Assembly (NCBI GenBank): GCA_000697355.1
Contig: JNEN01000871.1
Location: 1-64,000 of the forward strand
Source: Syncephalastrum monosporum B8922
Taxonomy: Eukaryota > Mucoromycota > Mucoromycetes > Mucorales > Syncephalastraceae
Length of the DNA stretch: 64,000 nucleotides
Direction: 5' to 3'
Shown piece after piece: positions 52,381 to 62,544 of this stretch (the stretch's first letter is position 1; each line of letters opens with the position of its first letter). A model generated the notes under the pieces. That model worked only from the letters and a program-made list of their open reading frames with translations, made no database searches and had not been told where the DNA came from. Both the position numbers and the translations under genes were made by a program.

Positions 52381-54293
52381 ATGGTAAGATATCAACAGGA
52401 ATCAAACTAGATCCGGGAAATCACTCAGTCATAATCTCTCGTAGCATCATAATCTTTATGGTTACGGTCAGATTCCGCAACCGCAGCAGCATCACCGACC
52501 GCAACACGCTTCTTATGCCAATCAGCCTCACCCGCACCAGCAGCAACATCACCCGCATCAGCAGCAACACCAGCACCACCAACAGCAACAACAGCAACAG
52601 CAACAGCACCAGCACCAGCACCACCACCAGCACCACCAACCGTTTCTGCACCAGCGCCCTCCCACCTCGTCACCTTACCAAAGACCCTACAGCACGCCGG
52701 CCTACCACCATCATGGCAGCCCGCACTCCAATCTGCACACTGAGTCACCCGCTTTGCAGAGCACCCTGCCTGGATTCGCCTACATGCACAGCCAAAACGG
52801 GGCACTGAACAAGCACCCGCCGCGCCCTCAGCACCCCCATCCGGCAGCGGCAGCGGCTGCCGCGGCTGCCGCGGCTGTGCCAGGCCAGTACAACTACAAC
52901 ATGAACGGTGGTCCTCGTCATGACGGCATGTCGTCACCTTCTCCTGCCAGGACGCCCGAGACGAAGCCTCGGCAGCGCCCAGAGTACTCGTTTGATAATG
53001 CGAAGCCATCCCCTATGAGTGGAGGTCGTCCGGACACGCCCTCCTCGTCGTCTATGCCCGTCTTCAGCAATCCTGCCGGCCTTAGCTCGGTAATGAACAC
53101 ACCACTTTTGAAGAATGACCTGCTTACTGATCATGCCCACTCTCTGTCTATCTATTCTTGTATCTACATGTTAATGTACTGCAGATGGTATCATCACCGC
53201 ATCACGTCGGGACCTACGAGCATCCGCACTCCGTTTCTCAAATGTATCATCACCCGGGAGACGTCAGCAGCATTGTACATAGCCCTGTTGTATCCGTCCA
53301 CGACCTGCCTACCACCCTCCCTCCTTTGAACTCTGCACAACAGCACTCGGTCGCGGGAGGAAAGCCACCCTCGTCAAACGACCCGCATCACCATCCTCAC
53401 CACCACGCACGCCAGCCGCCAAGCATGGACATGATGAGTGTCAATGACAGGCACCCCTGGGCCAATCAGCCAGAGCATCTCTTCCAGTAAGTACAGAAAG
53501 GAATTACGCGTTAAAAAGGGCTATCCAACTCAAACGACCAAGACCACCCACGTCGTCTGGTATGAACAGCACCAACAGCCGCGAGCCCGTCCTGATGCCC
53601 TTCCACGAACCATCGCATGACCCCCCGCCGCAGCATCCACAATCGCACGCATCGCATGAGCCACACCATCCTCAGCAGCAACAACAGCAACAACAGCAGC
53701 AACAACAGCAGCAACAACAGCAGCAGCAGCAGCAACAACACCCTTCGCAGCAGCAGCGACGAGGTGCGGGTGGCGGTAGCAATGAGTTTGAGCAGGCCCC
53801 ACCCACAGCGGAACTGATGAGCGACCCTGTCGACTTTAGCCCATACGGCTGCGATGTTCCTGGCTGCTACGCGAGTTTCCCGGCAAGCAGTGGTCTGTTT
53901 TACCACATGAAGAGCATGCACCCGAGTCTGGAAGGCATCGAGAAACCGTACCGGTGTGCGATGCCTAATTGTACTAAGCGGTACAAGAATATCAATGGTT
54001 TGCAATACCACATACGCGATGCAAAAGGATCGTCGGGCCACCCAATTTTGAACGCAGGAGGCGATGACACACCAGCCGCACCCAAGAATGACAAGACGTT
54101 CAAGTGTAATGTTATTGGCTGCAAAAAGGCGTACCGCACCGCCAACGGATTACGATACCATCAAAGCCACGTGCATCAGATGCAATCCACCATGCCCTCT
54201 GCAGCAACAGCAACAGCAGCGGCCGCAGCTGCGGCGGTGGTGGGGGGTCCACCTGGCATGCCGTCAGCAGGAGAAGGAGGAAAATGGATTTGA
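52381..54293 (+). CDS. SFP1: C2H2 zinc-finger transcription factor, Sfp1-like
   Basis: Sfp1-type factors drive ribosome-biogenesis genes in response to nutrients. The coding frame must begin with the exon starting at 52445, because an in-frame TAG lies at 52442-52444. The only start that fits is an ATG at 52381-52383 followed immediately by a GTAAGA donor, making the coding part of exon 1 a single codon. Exon 2 is Gln/His-rich, then Ala-rich. Exon 3 (about 53185) begins MVSSPHHVGTYEH. Exon 4 starts QAIQLKRPRPPTSS and has a near-pure poly-Gln run (about 53675-53745). Three fingers follow: CDVPGCYASF...HMKSMH, CAMPNCTKRYKNINGLQYHI and CNVIGCKKAYRTANGLRYHQ. The stop is at 54293. Confidence 0.82.
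52545..52645 (+). repeat. CAG/CAC/CAA trinucleotide tract encoding Gln/His
   Basis: About 100 bp of interleaved CAG, CAA and CAC codons in exon 2 of the Sfp1-like gene, encoding a mixed Gln/His tract. Confidence 0.9.
53675..53745 (+). repeat. CAG/CAA tract encoding poly-Gln
   Basis: Near-pure run of CAG and CAA codons giving about 22 consecutive glutamines just upstream of the zinc fingers. The mixed codons make it less slippage-prone than pure CAG. Confidence 0.92.
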
Positions 54294-54874
54294 AGACCAA
54301 AAACCAGAATCACTGAAAAGGAATCATATCGCATTACCCCTCCTTCCTACACGCACACGCACACGCACACACTTATTCACCTACACCCTCTCACATGCAC
54401 TCATAATCACACTACTGACACGACTTACTCGCCATCCAGATTCATCCACTACTTACTTCTCTCTTATCATTCGCTCTATTCGCTCGCTCGATCGATCGCT
54501 CTTACCCATCTCTCGCTTTATATATACTCCTTGACATTCAACCTAGCGCCACACGAACGATATTTTTGTGCACTACTAGCTATCCCAACTGAATCGGTAA
54601 CATGGTTGCGCATATCATTCCCTATTCGACTTCTGTCTTATTTCTTCTTTATCTCCACACACACTCGCACACACTCGCTCTATCTTTGTCTCTTTCCCTT
54701 TCATTATAGCTGTCTTTCTCTATCTGTAATTTCACATTGCTTTCATCCCCACTGCGTTGCATGTTTTAAATTATTACATTTTTTTTTCCACAAAAAACTC
54801 GTTTTGGGATTGGAGATTTATTGGGTGGACAACAGAAGTGAAGTAAAGGATGACTTGCGCGCGTAAGAATACGT
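54294..54874. other. convergent 3' regions, no gene seen
   Basis: 581 bp between the Sfp1-like and ribosomal P2 stops. It is CA- and CT-rich, with a CGCACACGCACAC patch near 54350 and GATCGATCG near 54490. A T-rich stretch at about 54778 is the likely P2 polyadenylation region. Confidence 0.4.
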
Positions 54875-55270
54875 TTAGTCGAAGAGACCGAAGCCCATGT
54901 CCTCATCGGACTCCTCCTTCTCCTCCTCCTTGGCCTCCTCAGCGGCCTCAGCAGCGGCACCACCAGCGGCAGCGGCGCCACCAGCAGCGGCAACAGCACC
55001 ACCAGTGGGGACGGTGGCGAGCTTCTCCTTGCCCTCGGCAATGAGCTATTCAATGCAACAGACATGGGTTAGTCAATGACCCCAAGTCCTCAAGACAAGC
55101 CAATCAATTACCTCCTCAACATTCTTCTCCTTGAGGGCCTCAATGAGCGAAGAGAGACGCTCCTCCTCGGCGTCGACACCGACGGAGCTCAGGAGGGACT
55201 TGATGTCCTCAGCGGAGGGGTTGGCCTTGCCACCAGCGGTCAGAAGAAGGTACGCGGCGAGATACTTCAT
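54875..55270 (-). CDS. RPP2: 60S acidic ribosomal protein P2
   Basis: Stalk protein that recruits translation factors to the ribosome. Two exons, 55270-55112 (53 codons) and 55045-54875, give 109 residues. The N-terminal dimerisation domain [20 protein letters not shown] is P2-specific (P1 starts differently). The hinge is Ala/Gly-rich, and the C-terminus is the universal [11 protein letters not shown], the site that binds elongation factors. The exon junction falls at [12 protein letters not shown], in phase 0. Confidence 0.96.
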
Positions 55271-56275
55271 ATCTGGAAATATTATATAACATAATCTGTC
55301 AATATTCCCATCCATCCATCATTGAATTTCTTTTATCCATGGGTAGATGACAGGACGAAAGAAGACGAAGATCCATGCATCCATCCATGCATCCATCCAT
55401 CTATCTCTTCATCCATCTGTCCGTCCTATGCATCCCTTCTGGATTGTCTCTGTGTATGTATCTGTGTCCGTACCGAGTAATTTAAGTGAGAGAGAGGAAG
55501 ATTCACATCTGCGGGATCGAATTCCCTTTCTTGCCCACCCGCCGCAGCCATCCCAGCCCAGCCTCAGCTATTCACAACCCACTCACCTCAGCCAATCAGC
55601 ATGGAATATCGTCTTTTTCTTTCACCAGCACACCGACCCTACTTTGCTAACTTTCCACAACAGAAACAGATACATAATTTGTACAGAGGAACTTTTGCTG
55701 TCTCAGTTGAACTAGATGCTCTCTACTTCAAAGAGATTACTTTAGATAGTTTAGATTTCATACATATTTATTCATCGACTTTGTCCTTTAGCACTGGGTG
55801 ATATCACCAAACCGCGTACAAAGACATAAAGAAAAGCCTTACCATGTGCACACACGCAAATAATTACTAGACAGGTGCACTATGTATTCGACGAGGTAGA
55901 TATATACTACGCATCACAATACTTTAGAATACTTCACCTGCTGTACCCCCCCCCTTTTGTGGTACAGTGTACTCAGTGAAGTCCCAGACTTACTTTGATG
56001 ATACGGACATCCTCAGAGTATGTAATATCCATGTCTTGTAGCGCAACTGAATGGGGCTCAATTGAAGAGTTGGCATGGCAAGATAGAATCACGAAGGAAG
56101 AAAAGTGTTTGGCGAGGCTACATTCGTTGTTATACCGCGTTATCCGTCTGTATAACGCTATCACAAAATGGTAGAGTTTCAACTTTTTGATGTCTGGCAG
56201 AAATTCGGACAACCACTCCATTTTCAAGCCACGCTTACCACCCACACTCCCTCATACCTCTCTTCTAAAACAGTC
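55271..56275. promoter_or_regulatory. divergent promoter of ribosomal P2 and prefoldin 6, with CCAT microsatellite
   Basis: 1.0 kb. CATC/CCAT repeats cover about 55306-55430. An AT-rich block follows to about 55930 with a C9 run near 55948. No gene is recognised. Confidence 0.45.
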
Positions 56276-56863
56276 ATGTCAAGTCTCGAAGCAAAGCTCG
56301 AAGCCGAGTCGCGTCTGTTCCAGCAATTACAAACAGGTAACGTGTACTTTGACGGCTTGGAATGAGTATTAAGGTCTCTGTTTTAGATCTTGCTAAAGCC
56401 GTCGAGGCACGTCAGCGACTCGACTCACAGCAGCAGGAAAACGAACTCGTCAACAAGGTACGCGTTCAGACGCTTCGGATGCCGATGACTCACTCTTGAG
56501 AACAGGAATTCGAGCATCTTGAAGACGATGCCAATATCTACAAACTGATTGGTCCTGTGCTTGTCAAGCAAGAGAAGGCGGAAGCATCCACCAATGTCAA
56601 AAACCGATTGGAGCTCATCAACAAGGAAATGTAAGCGCTATTGAACACCACACCATTCCACAACGGGCGACTGACGTTGTGTCTAGCGAGCGAGTAGAGA
56701 AGCAGCTCGAGGAGCTGTCAAAAAAGGCAGAGGAGAAGAAGGGTGTGGTAAGTTGTTGCGTTGGTCTGGGATAGGATGGTTGATGTTCATGCCCTGATGA
56801 TGAACCCTTTATACATAGATTGCACAATTGCAGATGGAATACCAGAAGGCTCGGGCACAATAA
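56276..56863 (+). CDS. YKE2: prefoldin subunit 6
   Basis: Beta-type subunit of the hexameric prefoldin chaperone that delivers nascent actin and tubulin to the TRiC chaperonin. Five exons join in phase to 120 residues. [19 protein letters not shown] starts the first coiled-coil helix. The central hairpin has [20 protein letters not shown] and [13 protein letters not shown], the family core. The second helix runs [16 protein letters not shown], and the end is MEYQKARAQ. Length and the predicted helix-hairpin-helix match the family. Confidence 0.94.
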
Positions 56864-57163
56864 AGAACGAGAGAAAAAGAGGGACCACGACATGCCTCAT
56901 TTTTACACCCCATTACGTATATTGTTTCTGCATGATCCTGCTGTTTCACTGCCTTGTTGGACGAGGCCCACATACGCATCATGATTATACGTACGGCATC
57001 AGCGACTCGAAAGAGGAAGCATCTGTCTGTGGCCCACTAGATACGTGCTACTTCTCATCCAACCAAAAGCGAAAAAAAAAAAAAAAGAAAAAAGAGGAAA
57101 GAGGAAAGAGGACACAATGTGGGATCTGTGTTGGGTGCGCAAAAAGATATACAAAGCAGTAAT
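56864..57163. other. convergent 3' region, no gene seen
   Basis: 300 bp between the prefoldin 6 and ribosomal uL2 stops, with an A-rich run at about 57071-57100. Confidence 0.4.
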
Positions 57164-58043
57164 TTATTGATCCTTGACCTTCTTGGTACCACGGAGCAGA
57201 CCAGTACGGCGGGCAGCAATGAGACCGACCTTCTGACCAGCGGGGGCGTCGCGGGCCATGGTGGAGGCGTGACCAATGTGCTGATGGTTACCACCACCGT
57301 GAGGATGGTCCACGGGGTTCATGGCAACACCACGGGTACGGGGCCAGTTGTTGCGCTTGGCCTTGGCCTGGTGGTAGGCACGGCCGGCCTTCAAGAGGGG
57401 CTTGTCGATACGACCGCCACCAGCAACGATACCGACGACGGCACGGGCAGTGGAGGGGACGATCTTCTTGGCGCCAGAGGGCAGACGCAGACGGGTGCGG
57501 CCGTCCTCACCGTGGCCGATGATGGTCACGTAGTTGCCGGAGGTACGGGCAAGAGCACCGCGGTCACCAATCTTCTCCTCGACGTTCGAGACGATGGTAC
57601 CCTCGGGCATCGAGGCAAGGGGAAGCACGTTGCCGATAGCGAGGGCGGCCTTCTTGCCGCAGTAGATGAACTGACCGGTGTACATACCCTCGGTGGCAAT
57701 GAAGGTCTCAGTGCGCAGCTTGTACCTAATTATCATTGTTAGGTATCTCACTTTTACATGTTATACTGTTTGCGGTCGTACTTGTAGGGGTCACGGAAGA
57801 CAACCTAGCGAAATGATATGTCAGCCTCATGTTCTTTATAAAGTGAGCAAGTGTCGAATTTACCTTGGCGAGGGGAGCACCACGACCAGGATCGTGGACG
57901 ATCTCCTTGACAAGACCGCGAATGTAACCGTGACGTTCGGCGTAGTCGAAGGTGCGAAGCTGAGCAGCACCCTTACGGCCGACAGTGTGCGCCTTGAAGA
58001 CGCTACCAGCACCCTTTCTCTGAGCACGAATGACGCGACCCAT
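57164..58043 (-). CDS. RPL2: 60S ribosomal protein uL2 (L2/L8)
   Basis: Core large-subunit protein near the peptidyl-transferase centre. Three exons: 58043 to about 57866, a short middle exon of about 25-42 nt near 57782-57806 ([11 protein letters not shown]), and about 57724 to 57164. [20 protein letters not shown] opens the protein. The highly conserved [20 protein letters not shown], containing the GGGxH active-centre loop, lies near 57290. The end is [14 protein letters not shown]. Codon use is strongly biased, as expected for a ribosomal protein. Confidence 0.97.
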
Positions 58044-59791
58044 GGTTTATCTGTTGAAAATTCACATTCATCATGAGCATCATGTGTCGTGGTCGTCTAG
58101 GGCCCATGGTGTATCGGTCCACCCCATCCCATCCATCCATCCCACCAGACATCCATCATGCCATCCGTCGTCGTGCTTGCGTCCTCTCTCCGGCTCCTCC
58201 TCTGTTTTCCACCTTGGGCCCTCCATCATGACTTACCCCTTGGTAAAAGAAGGTCGGATACACCACCAAGGTGCCCAGCTCGTAAGTGCCCTGCCCAACC
58301 TTTCAAACCCCGCATATCCTCCCCCACTCGCTTCATCCAATGATCACACTTCTTGATGTACAGCTATACAAAGCTGCATCATGAGTATCTAGACATAGCT
58401 TACTCTCTTGTTGCTGTGTATAAACTATCAATATGCTATATGACAACAGACAACAGAATTTATATATTGGTCCATCTCTTGCGAAAACTATCCGTCTCAT
58501 CATTTTTATCAGAATTAGTATCACTAAACGCCTGCCACTAAATTAGTTGAACAGCAGGTTTCTTACTAACAAGAGTCTGGTTGGATACGTACACGCGAAT
58601 CATACAGATACGTCTGTCGCAATTCAATCGAAATGCGACGTGCACGGCATGGCACCTGATCTTTTTTAAAAGGCAATCATCCTTTTAGTCATGCAACCAG
58701 TGGTGTTTAAGTACCCAGACCCATCACTAAATTTAGTGTTGCTTTTAAATTCTCAGAACCGAGTACAACAACCTGAGACTAATATATAACTCATTAACAA
58801 AGACACAGCTGCTCGCATACTTCACTATGCCGAACCACGACACCTGTAATTCAAAAAAGAGAAAAATGTTTCGAGCTGCGACTATATTGTACATACGCTG
58901 AAGAAAGTCTATAACTGGAAGAATGAGCATGCATCTCCTCATTCTATTCGTTCTACGACCACCGCCAACTTACATAAAAATGACTAAAAAAAGTCGGTTA
59001 GTTGGCAGGTATCTCCTTCTTATAATACGGTTCATTTGTTGCAGACATTATTCTGATACTGAATGGATCGTCGAAATGACATTTTAAGCCTATCCGGCGG
59101 AAAGGAGATGCTCAGGTAACTGCTAGTCTTTCACCGCAATCATGAAGATTTTCCTTTCCACCGCCTTTGTTTCCGTTGTATCGACATTACTGCTCTCCAC
59201 GAAACGCACAGACTGTATAGCCCAGATTAACTGATAGTGCGATCAGGATAGGAGGAGAGGCGCAGAGACCTGTGCTGATAGACATGCTTTTTTTTTCTGT
59301 CGCTCCTTTATCAGAAAACCCGCACAACTCTGCAAATACTGGCTCAATGTACATGTAAGCCTTTCTACACAGCGCACATATGTGGACCATACTATTGTGA
59401 GTAGTACATTGGACCTTTTTATACAGCAGATATTGTATAAGCTCTGGCTCATAGTGATTCGACATCGCAGAACTTGAAGGGACACTCTGCTTCACATACT
59501 ACTTACATTAAGGGGGCATTTACGTTATCCAAGTTCCTACCCCTCTTCCGCTCATGATCGCCATCCTACAAGGGGTTAAGGAGAATATGCAAAGGCGCTT
59601 TGTTCTGCCACCTTCCATAGCTTATGTTATATAAGCCAAGCACCCTCCATTTTGTCTACTCTCATACCACGTATACGTACGCAAAGGTAAAAAAAAAAAA
59701 AAAGAATCACGTACACTAAAACATTGTAATCTTATACGACTTCACTGAATTTAGATCTAAAATACAGACATTTTCAGCACATTCTCGAATA
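58044..59791. other. long gene-poor region
   Basis: 1.7 kb. The first 300 bp after the uL2 start are CCAT-rich promoter DNA. The rest is AT-rich with no supported gene. A TATATAA box at 59628-59634 lies about 158 bp before the defensin-like start. Confidence 0.45.
59628..59634 (+). promoter_or_regulatory. TATA box upstream of defensin-like gene
   Basis: TATATAAG in an otherwise mixed context, about 158 bp upstream of the ATG at 59792. The distance allows a leader of about 130 nt. Confidence 0.4.
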
Positions 59792-59998
59792 ATGCGTTTT
59801 ATGCAAGCTACTACGACATTAACCATGATCATTACTACGCTTCTTACTTCGAGAGCTTTGGCCCTATACCCGGTGTTCCGGGAGTCACCTTGCACGCCGA
59901 AAAGCTGTGAAACCTGGTGTCGTTCTTTTGCTCTCGGATCCACAGGATTGTTTGAGGCGCATTGCATCGATGATGATTTTTGCGAGTGTCTAATTTAA
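59792..59998 (+). CDS. secreted six-cysteine CS-alpha-beta defensin-like peptide
   Basis: Intronless 68-codon frame. Residues 1-24 form a signal peptide (a hydrophobic LTMIITTLL core ending in SRALA, a plausible cleavage site). The ~44-residue mature part has exactly six cysteines spaced C-x4-C-x3-C-x15-C-x5-C-x-C. The CxxxC followed by a terminal CxC is the cysteine-stabilised alpha-beta signature of fungal, plant and invertebrate defensins. The mature peptide is acidic at its C-terminus (IDDDFCEC), unlike most cationic antimicrobial defensins. Function is therefore inferred only as secreted and disulfide-stabilised. A TATA box lies upstream. Confidence 0.68.
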   Translation: MRFMQATTTLTMIITTLLTSRALALYPVFRESPCTPKSCETWCRSFALGSTGLFEAHCIDDDFCECLI

Positions 59999-60235
59999 CA
60001 CTGATTAGAATGTTGTTCGATACACGCAAAAATTAAAAGTTTTTCATCAGTATAAGGTCTATTACAATAGCAAACATTAGATATATCTCTTGAATTTTTT
60101 TCTATAATTTCTAGAAAATACGTTCTTTCTATCGCTAACTAGCCTACGAAATTTCGTTCCGAAATCAGTTCTCGTGGACTACACTTCATTTTTATTATAC
60201 ATACCAGCTACCGGGACCGGGGTCGTCATACACGC

Positions 60236-60713
60236 TCACGGCGTGGTGGCCACTAAAACCTCATCTATGCTGTGCAGCAGATTGCATCTTTGAGTCTCAG
60301 TTTCATATTATCAACCACAAGCACTTACCGATGGGCGTGGGGCAGACATTCGGCGCAAGGGCACATGTCTTTGGGGGGTAGTCTTGATGGTGGTCACGGC
60401 CACCGATAGCCGGCTAGTGGGTCGCAAGCGGGGAAGAAGGAGAGAGGGAGAGCAAGCGGAGAGGAAGAAGAGCAAAGGAGACGCAAGAAAGGAGCGGAAC
60501 TGAAACGTGTGTTAATGTCTCATATTCAATGCATAGACCTGAATCTGTTTCACTTACGGGCAGAGGAAAAAGCGTAAAGGAGGTGGAAGAGGCGCGAGCG
60601 GAAGAGAAGACAGGAGGAGAGGCGAGCAAGAAGACGGCAAGCTAAGTATACATTCAGAAGGAGGTTAGTGCGGTCCAAGACCATGTACTCTTGACGCGAG
60701 AACTTACTTTCAT
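60236..60713 (-). CDS. small secreted protein candidate, four exons
   Basis: Exons 60713-60708, 60641-60558, 60413-60329 and 60252-60236 join in phase to 63 residues. The donors are GTAAGT-like and the acceptors are TAG. The first two exons encode a convincing signal peptide (MKLAVFLLASPPVFSSARA). The mature part is about 44 residues, rich in Pro, His and Asp, with two cysteines (TCALAPNVC). The second intron (60557-60414) has a strong polypyrimidine tract; an alternative internal acceptor would retain part of it. A different frame of the last two exons also encodes a Cys-rich micro-ORF (see findings). The gene model was assembled by eye with no homologue recognised. Confidence 0.45.
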
Positions 60714-62544
60714 GCACACCGGTGCAGTTGGGGACGGGCAACCGGTGGCAGAGGGTGGGGAATGTAGTGGTCTATGTGTTGCACTTCTTATTAGTTTATA
60801 CTTGTAATCAAAATCCTTTCGTATATACTTGCCAGCAGGATGACTTGACCAGGGTAAAGAAGAAGAAGAAGAAAAGTAGACGTGAGAGAAAACAAAGGAC
60901 CTTTTATGAGAAAGAGCGCGTGTCAATCGATATTCATGCAAGGACTCGGGCGAGCTGTGCCAATGGGAAAAGAGAAGTAAAAGATAAGGACCTGACAGGG
61001 ATTGACGTCGAGCTTTTTTCCAAGTTTCATAGGATCCATTGGCTAACCAAGCTATCACGCAATCCACGTTTTACCAATGGGAAAAAGAGCGTAAAGATAA
61101 GGACGCTGACAGGTGTTGACGTCAACTACCTTTTCGCGTTTCAGAGGATTCATTGGCCTACTTTACCATCACGCGGTTCACATTTACCGAAGGACACGGA
61201 TGAAAAGACCTTGATGAAGATTGACGTCAGGTACCGTTGACGTCTCAAAGTTTCTACTTTGGCAGACGCCCTGCCCGGGAATTGAGCCGGGGTCTTTTGT
61301 GTCTTGCTTATGTAATTATGGATGTACGGAATATTAAGATTATTATATATAGATAGTTGTGGGTGTAAAAATTTTGATGTTTATATATGTATCTGTTTGC
61401 TGTATGTAGGGAAGACTATGAAGTAGACATCTTTACGCTTCACAGTGAATCCAGCAAGCACCGCCGCCGTTAATTATGAATAAAGCCACTAACCAGTACA
61501 GGTGAAGTAGCTAGGAACACGAATAGTATTTTATTACTCCTTCAAAGTGTAGCGCAGCCATAAGAGCCGAGCAAGAAATAACCAGATGAGCAACATTAGA
61601 CTTTATATCTAATGTAGGTTCAAAAAAAGAAGTTCTTCTCGACACTGCCTCATATGTCTTCGTGACATGCTATCATAATCCTTATTACATCAAATGTAAT
61701 AAACAGTTCGCCACTCATAGATACTTGCATGCTTATACTTGAACACAATATAAAGCTTTAAATGCAGTCTTAAATGGTGTACTATGCATTTGAAAAAATT
61801 TGCGCAGACCAGCCAAGTATAAGTGTGCAAAATTATTTGCTATTGTATACATGAGCAAGTGAAGGTAAGAACAAGAACTATTGAAAGAGACGCATACAGA
61901 CGCGTGAGATGATTGATATGAGATAGAGGTGCTAAAGGCAGTGCATAAATGCCGCTTTTCACTTTAGAGTATGGACAAGAAGACGGCCTGGCAACAACTC
62001 ATACGCCACAGGGCAAATTAATGAAATTTTGTTCCTGGAACCTGAATTGGACCTCTTCCTTAAATGATTAAAATGGATAATTTTTGAGGCGGCGAAGTGT
62101 CAATGGATCATGCAACTCAGATAAAGTTGTACCAAATTTTTAATGCAGAGCAGTGCATGATGCTTATGCGTTATACTCTGGTCTATTAAACGTGATAGTG
62201 TATGCTTTGGAAAGTTCGTCTTATATTTCTAGCACAAGTAAATCTTCATCAGCGCATGTCTCCAAGGTAGTCTCCAAGGCAACCTGATGGAAGTGCCAGG
62301 CAACTACAGTAGTCATGTGTGACAGATTGATCCTCAGGCACATGAACGGGACAGAAAGGGCTGAATCACCAAGTCCAATGTGTCAATGAAGGCACGCCAT
62401 CTGCTCATGAGGGTTGTGCCATTGTTTCTTCCCACACATATACTGGCTTTCAATTGTAGGCGGTGACGGCACATACACAGGCGCGTATTCATGCGATTTC
62501 CTTTTTTTTTTTTTTTCCTTTTTTTTCTCCTCAGACTTATCGTC
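60714..62544. promoter_or_regulatory. intergenic region with CRE/CCAAT tandem repeat
   Basis: 1.8 kb. The first ~150 bp hold probable leader exons of the minus-strand secreted-protein gene, with GT-AG boundaries at about 60774-60840. The tandem repeat at 60960-61250 is described separately. From 61260 to 62500 the DNA is AT-rich with no gene. A T-rich tract and CAG (62508-62533) then form a plausible splice acceptor just before the terminal ORF. Confidence 0.5.
60960..61250. repeat. degenerate ~114-bp tandem repeat carrying CRE and CCAAT boxes
   Basis: Unit A (60961-61074) and unit B (61075 to about 61187) both open CAATGGGAAAA, pass through AGATAAGGAC and TTGACGTC, and contain an inverted CCAAT box (ATTGG). 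A partial third unit follows. TGACGTC occurs at 61003-61009, 61117-61124 (perfect TGACGTCA), 61222-61229 (perfect TGACGTCA) and 61238-61244. A plus-strand open frame spans the units but is an accident of the repeat period, which is a multiple of three. Confidence 0.75.

Noticed and set aside
61268..61300. tRNA-like T-arm on the minus strand (GGAATTGAGCC in forward)
   Set aside because: Stem pairs poorly unless the loop is enlarged, and no anticodon or D arm follows.
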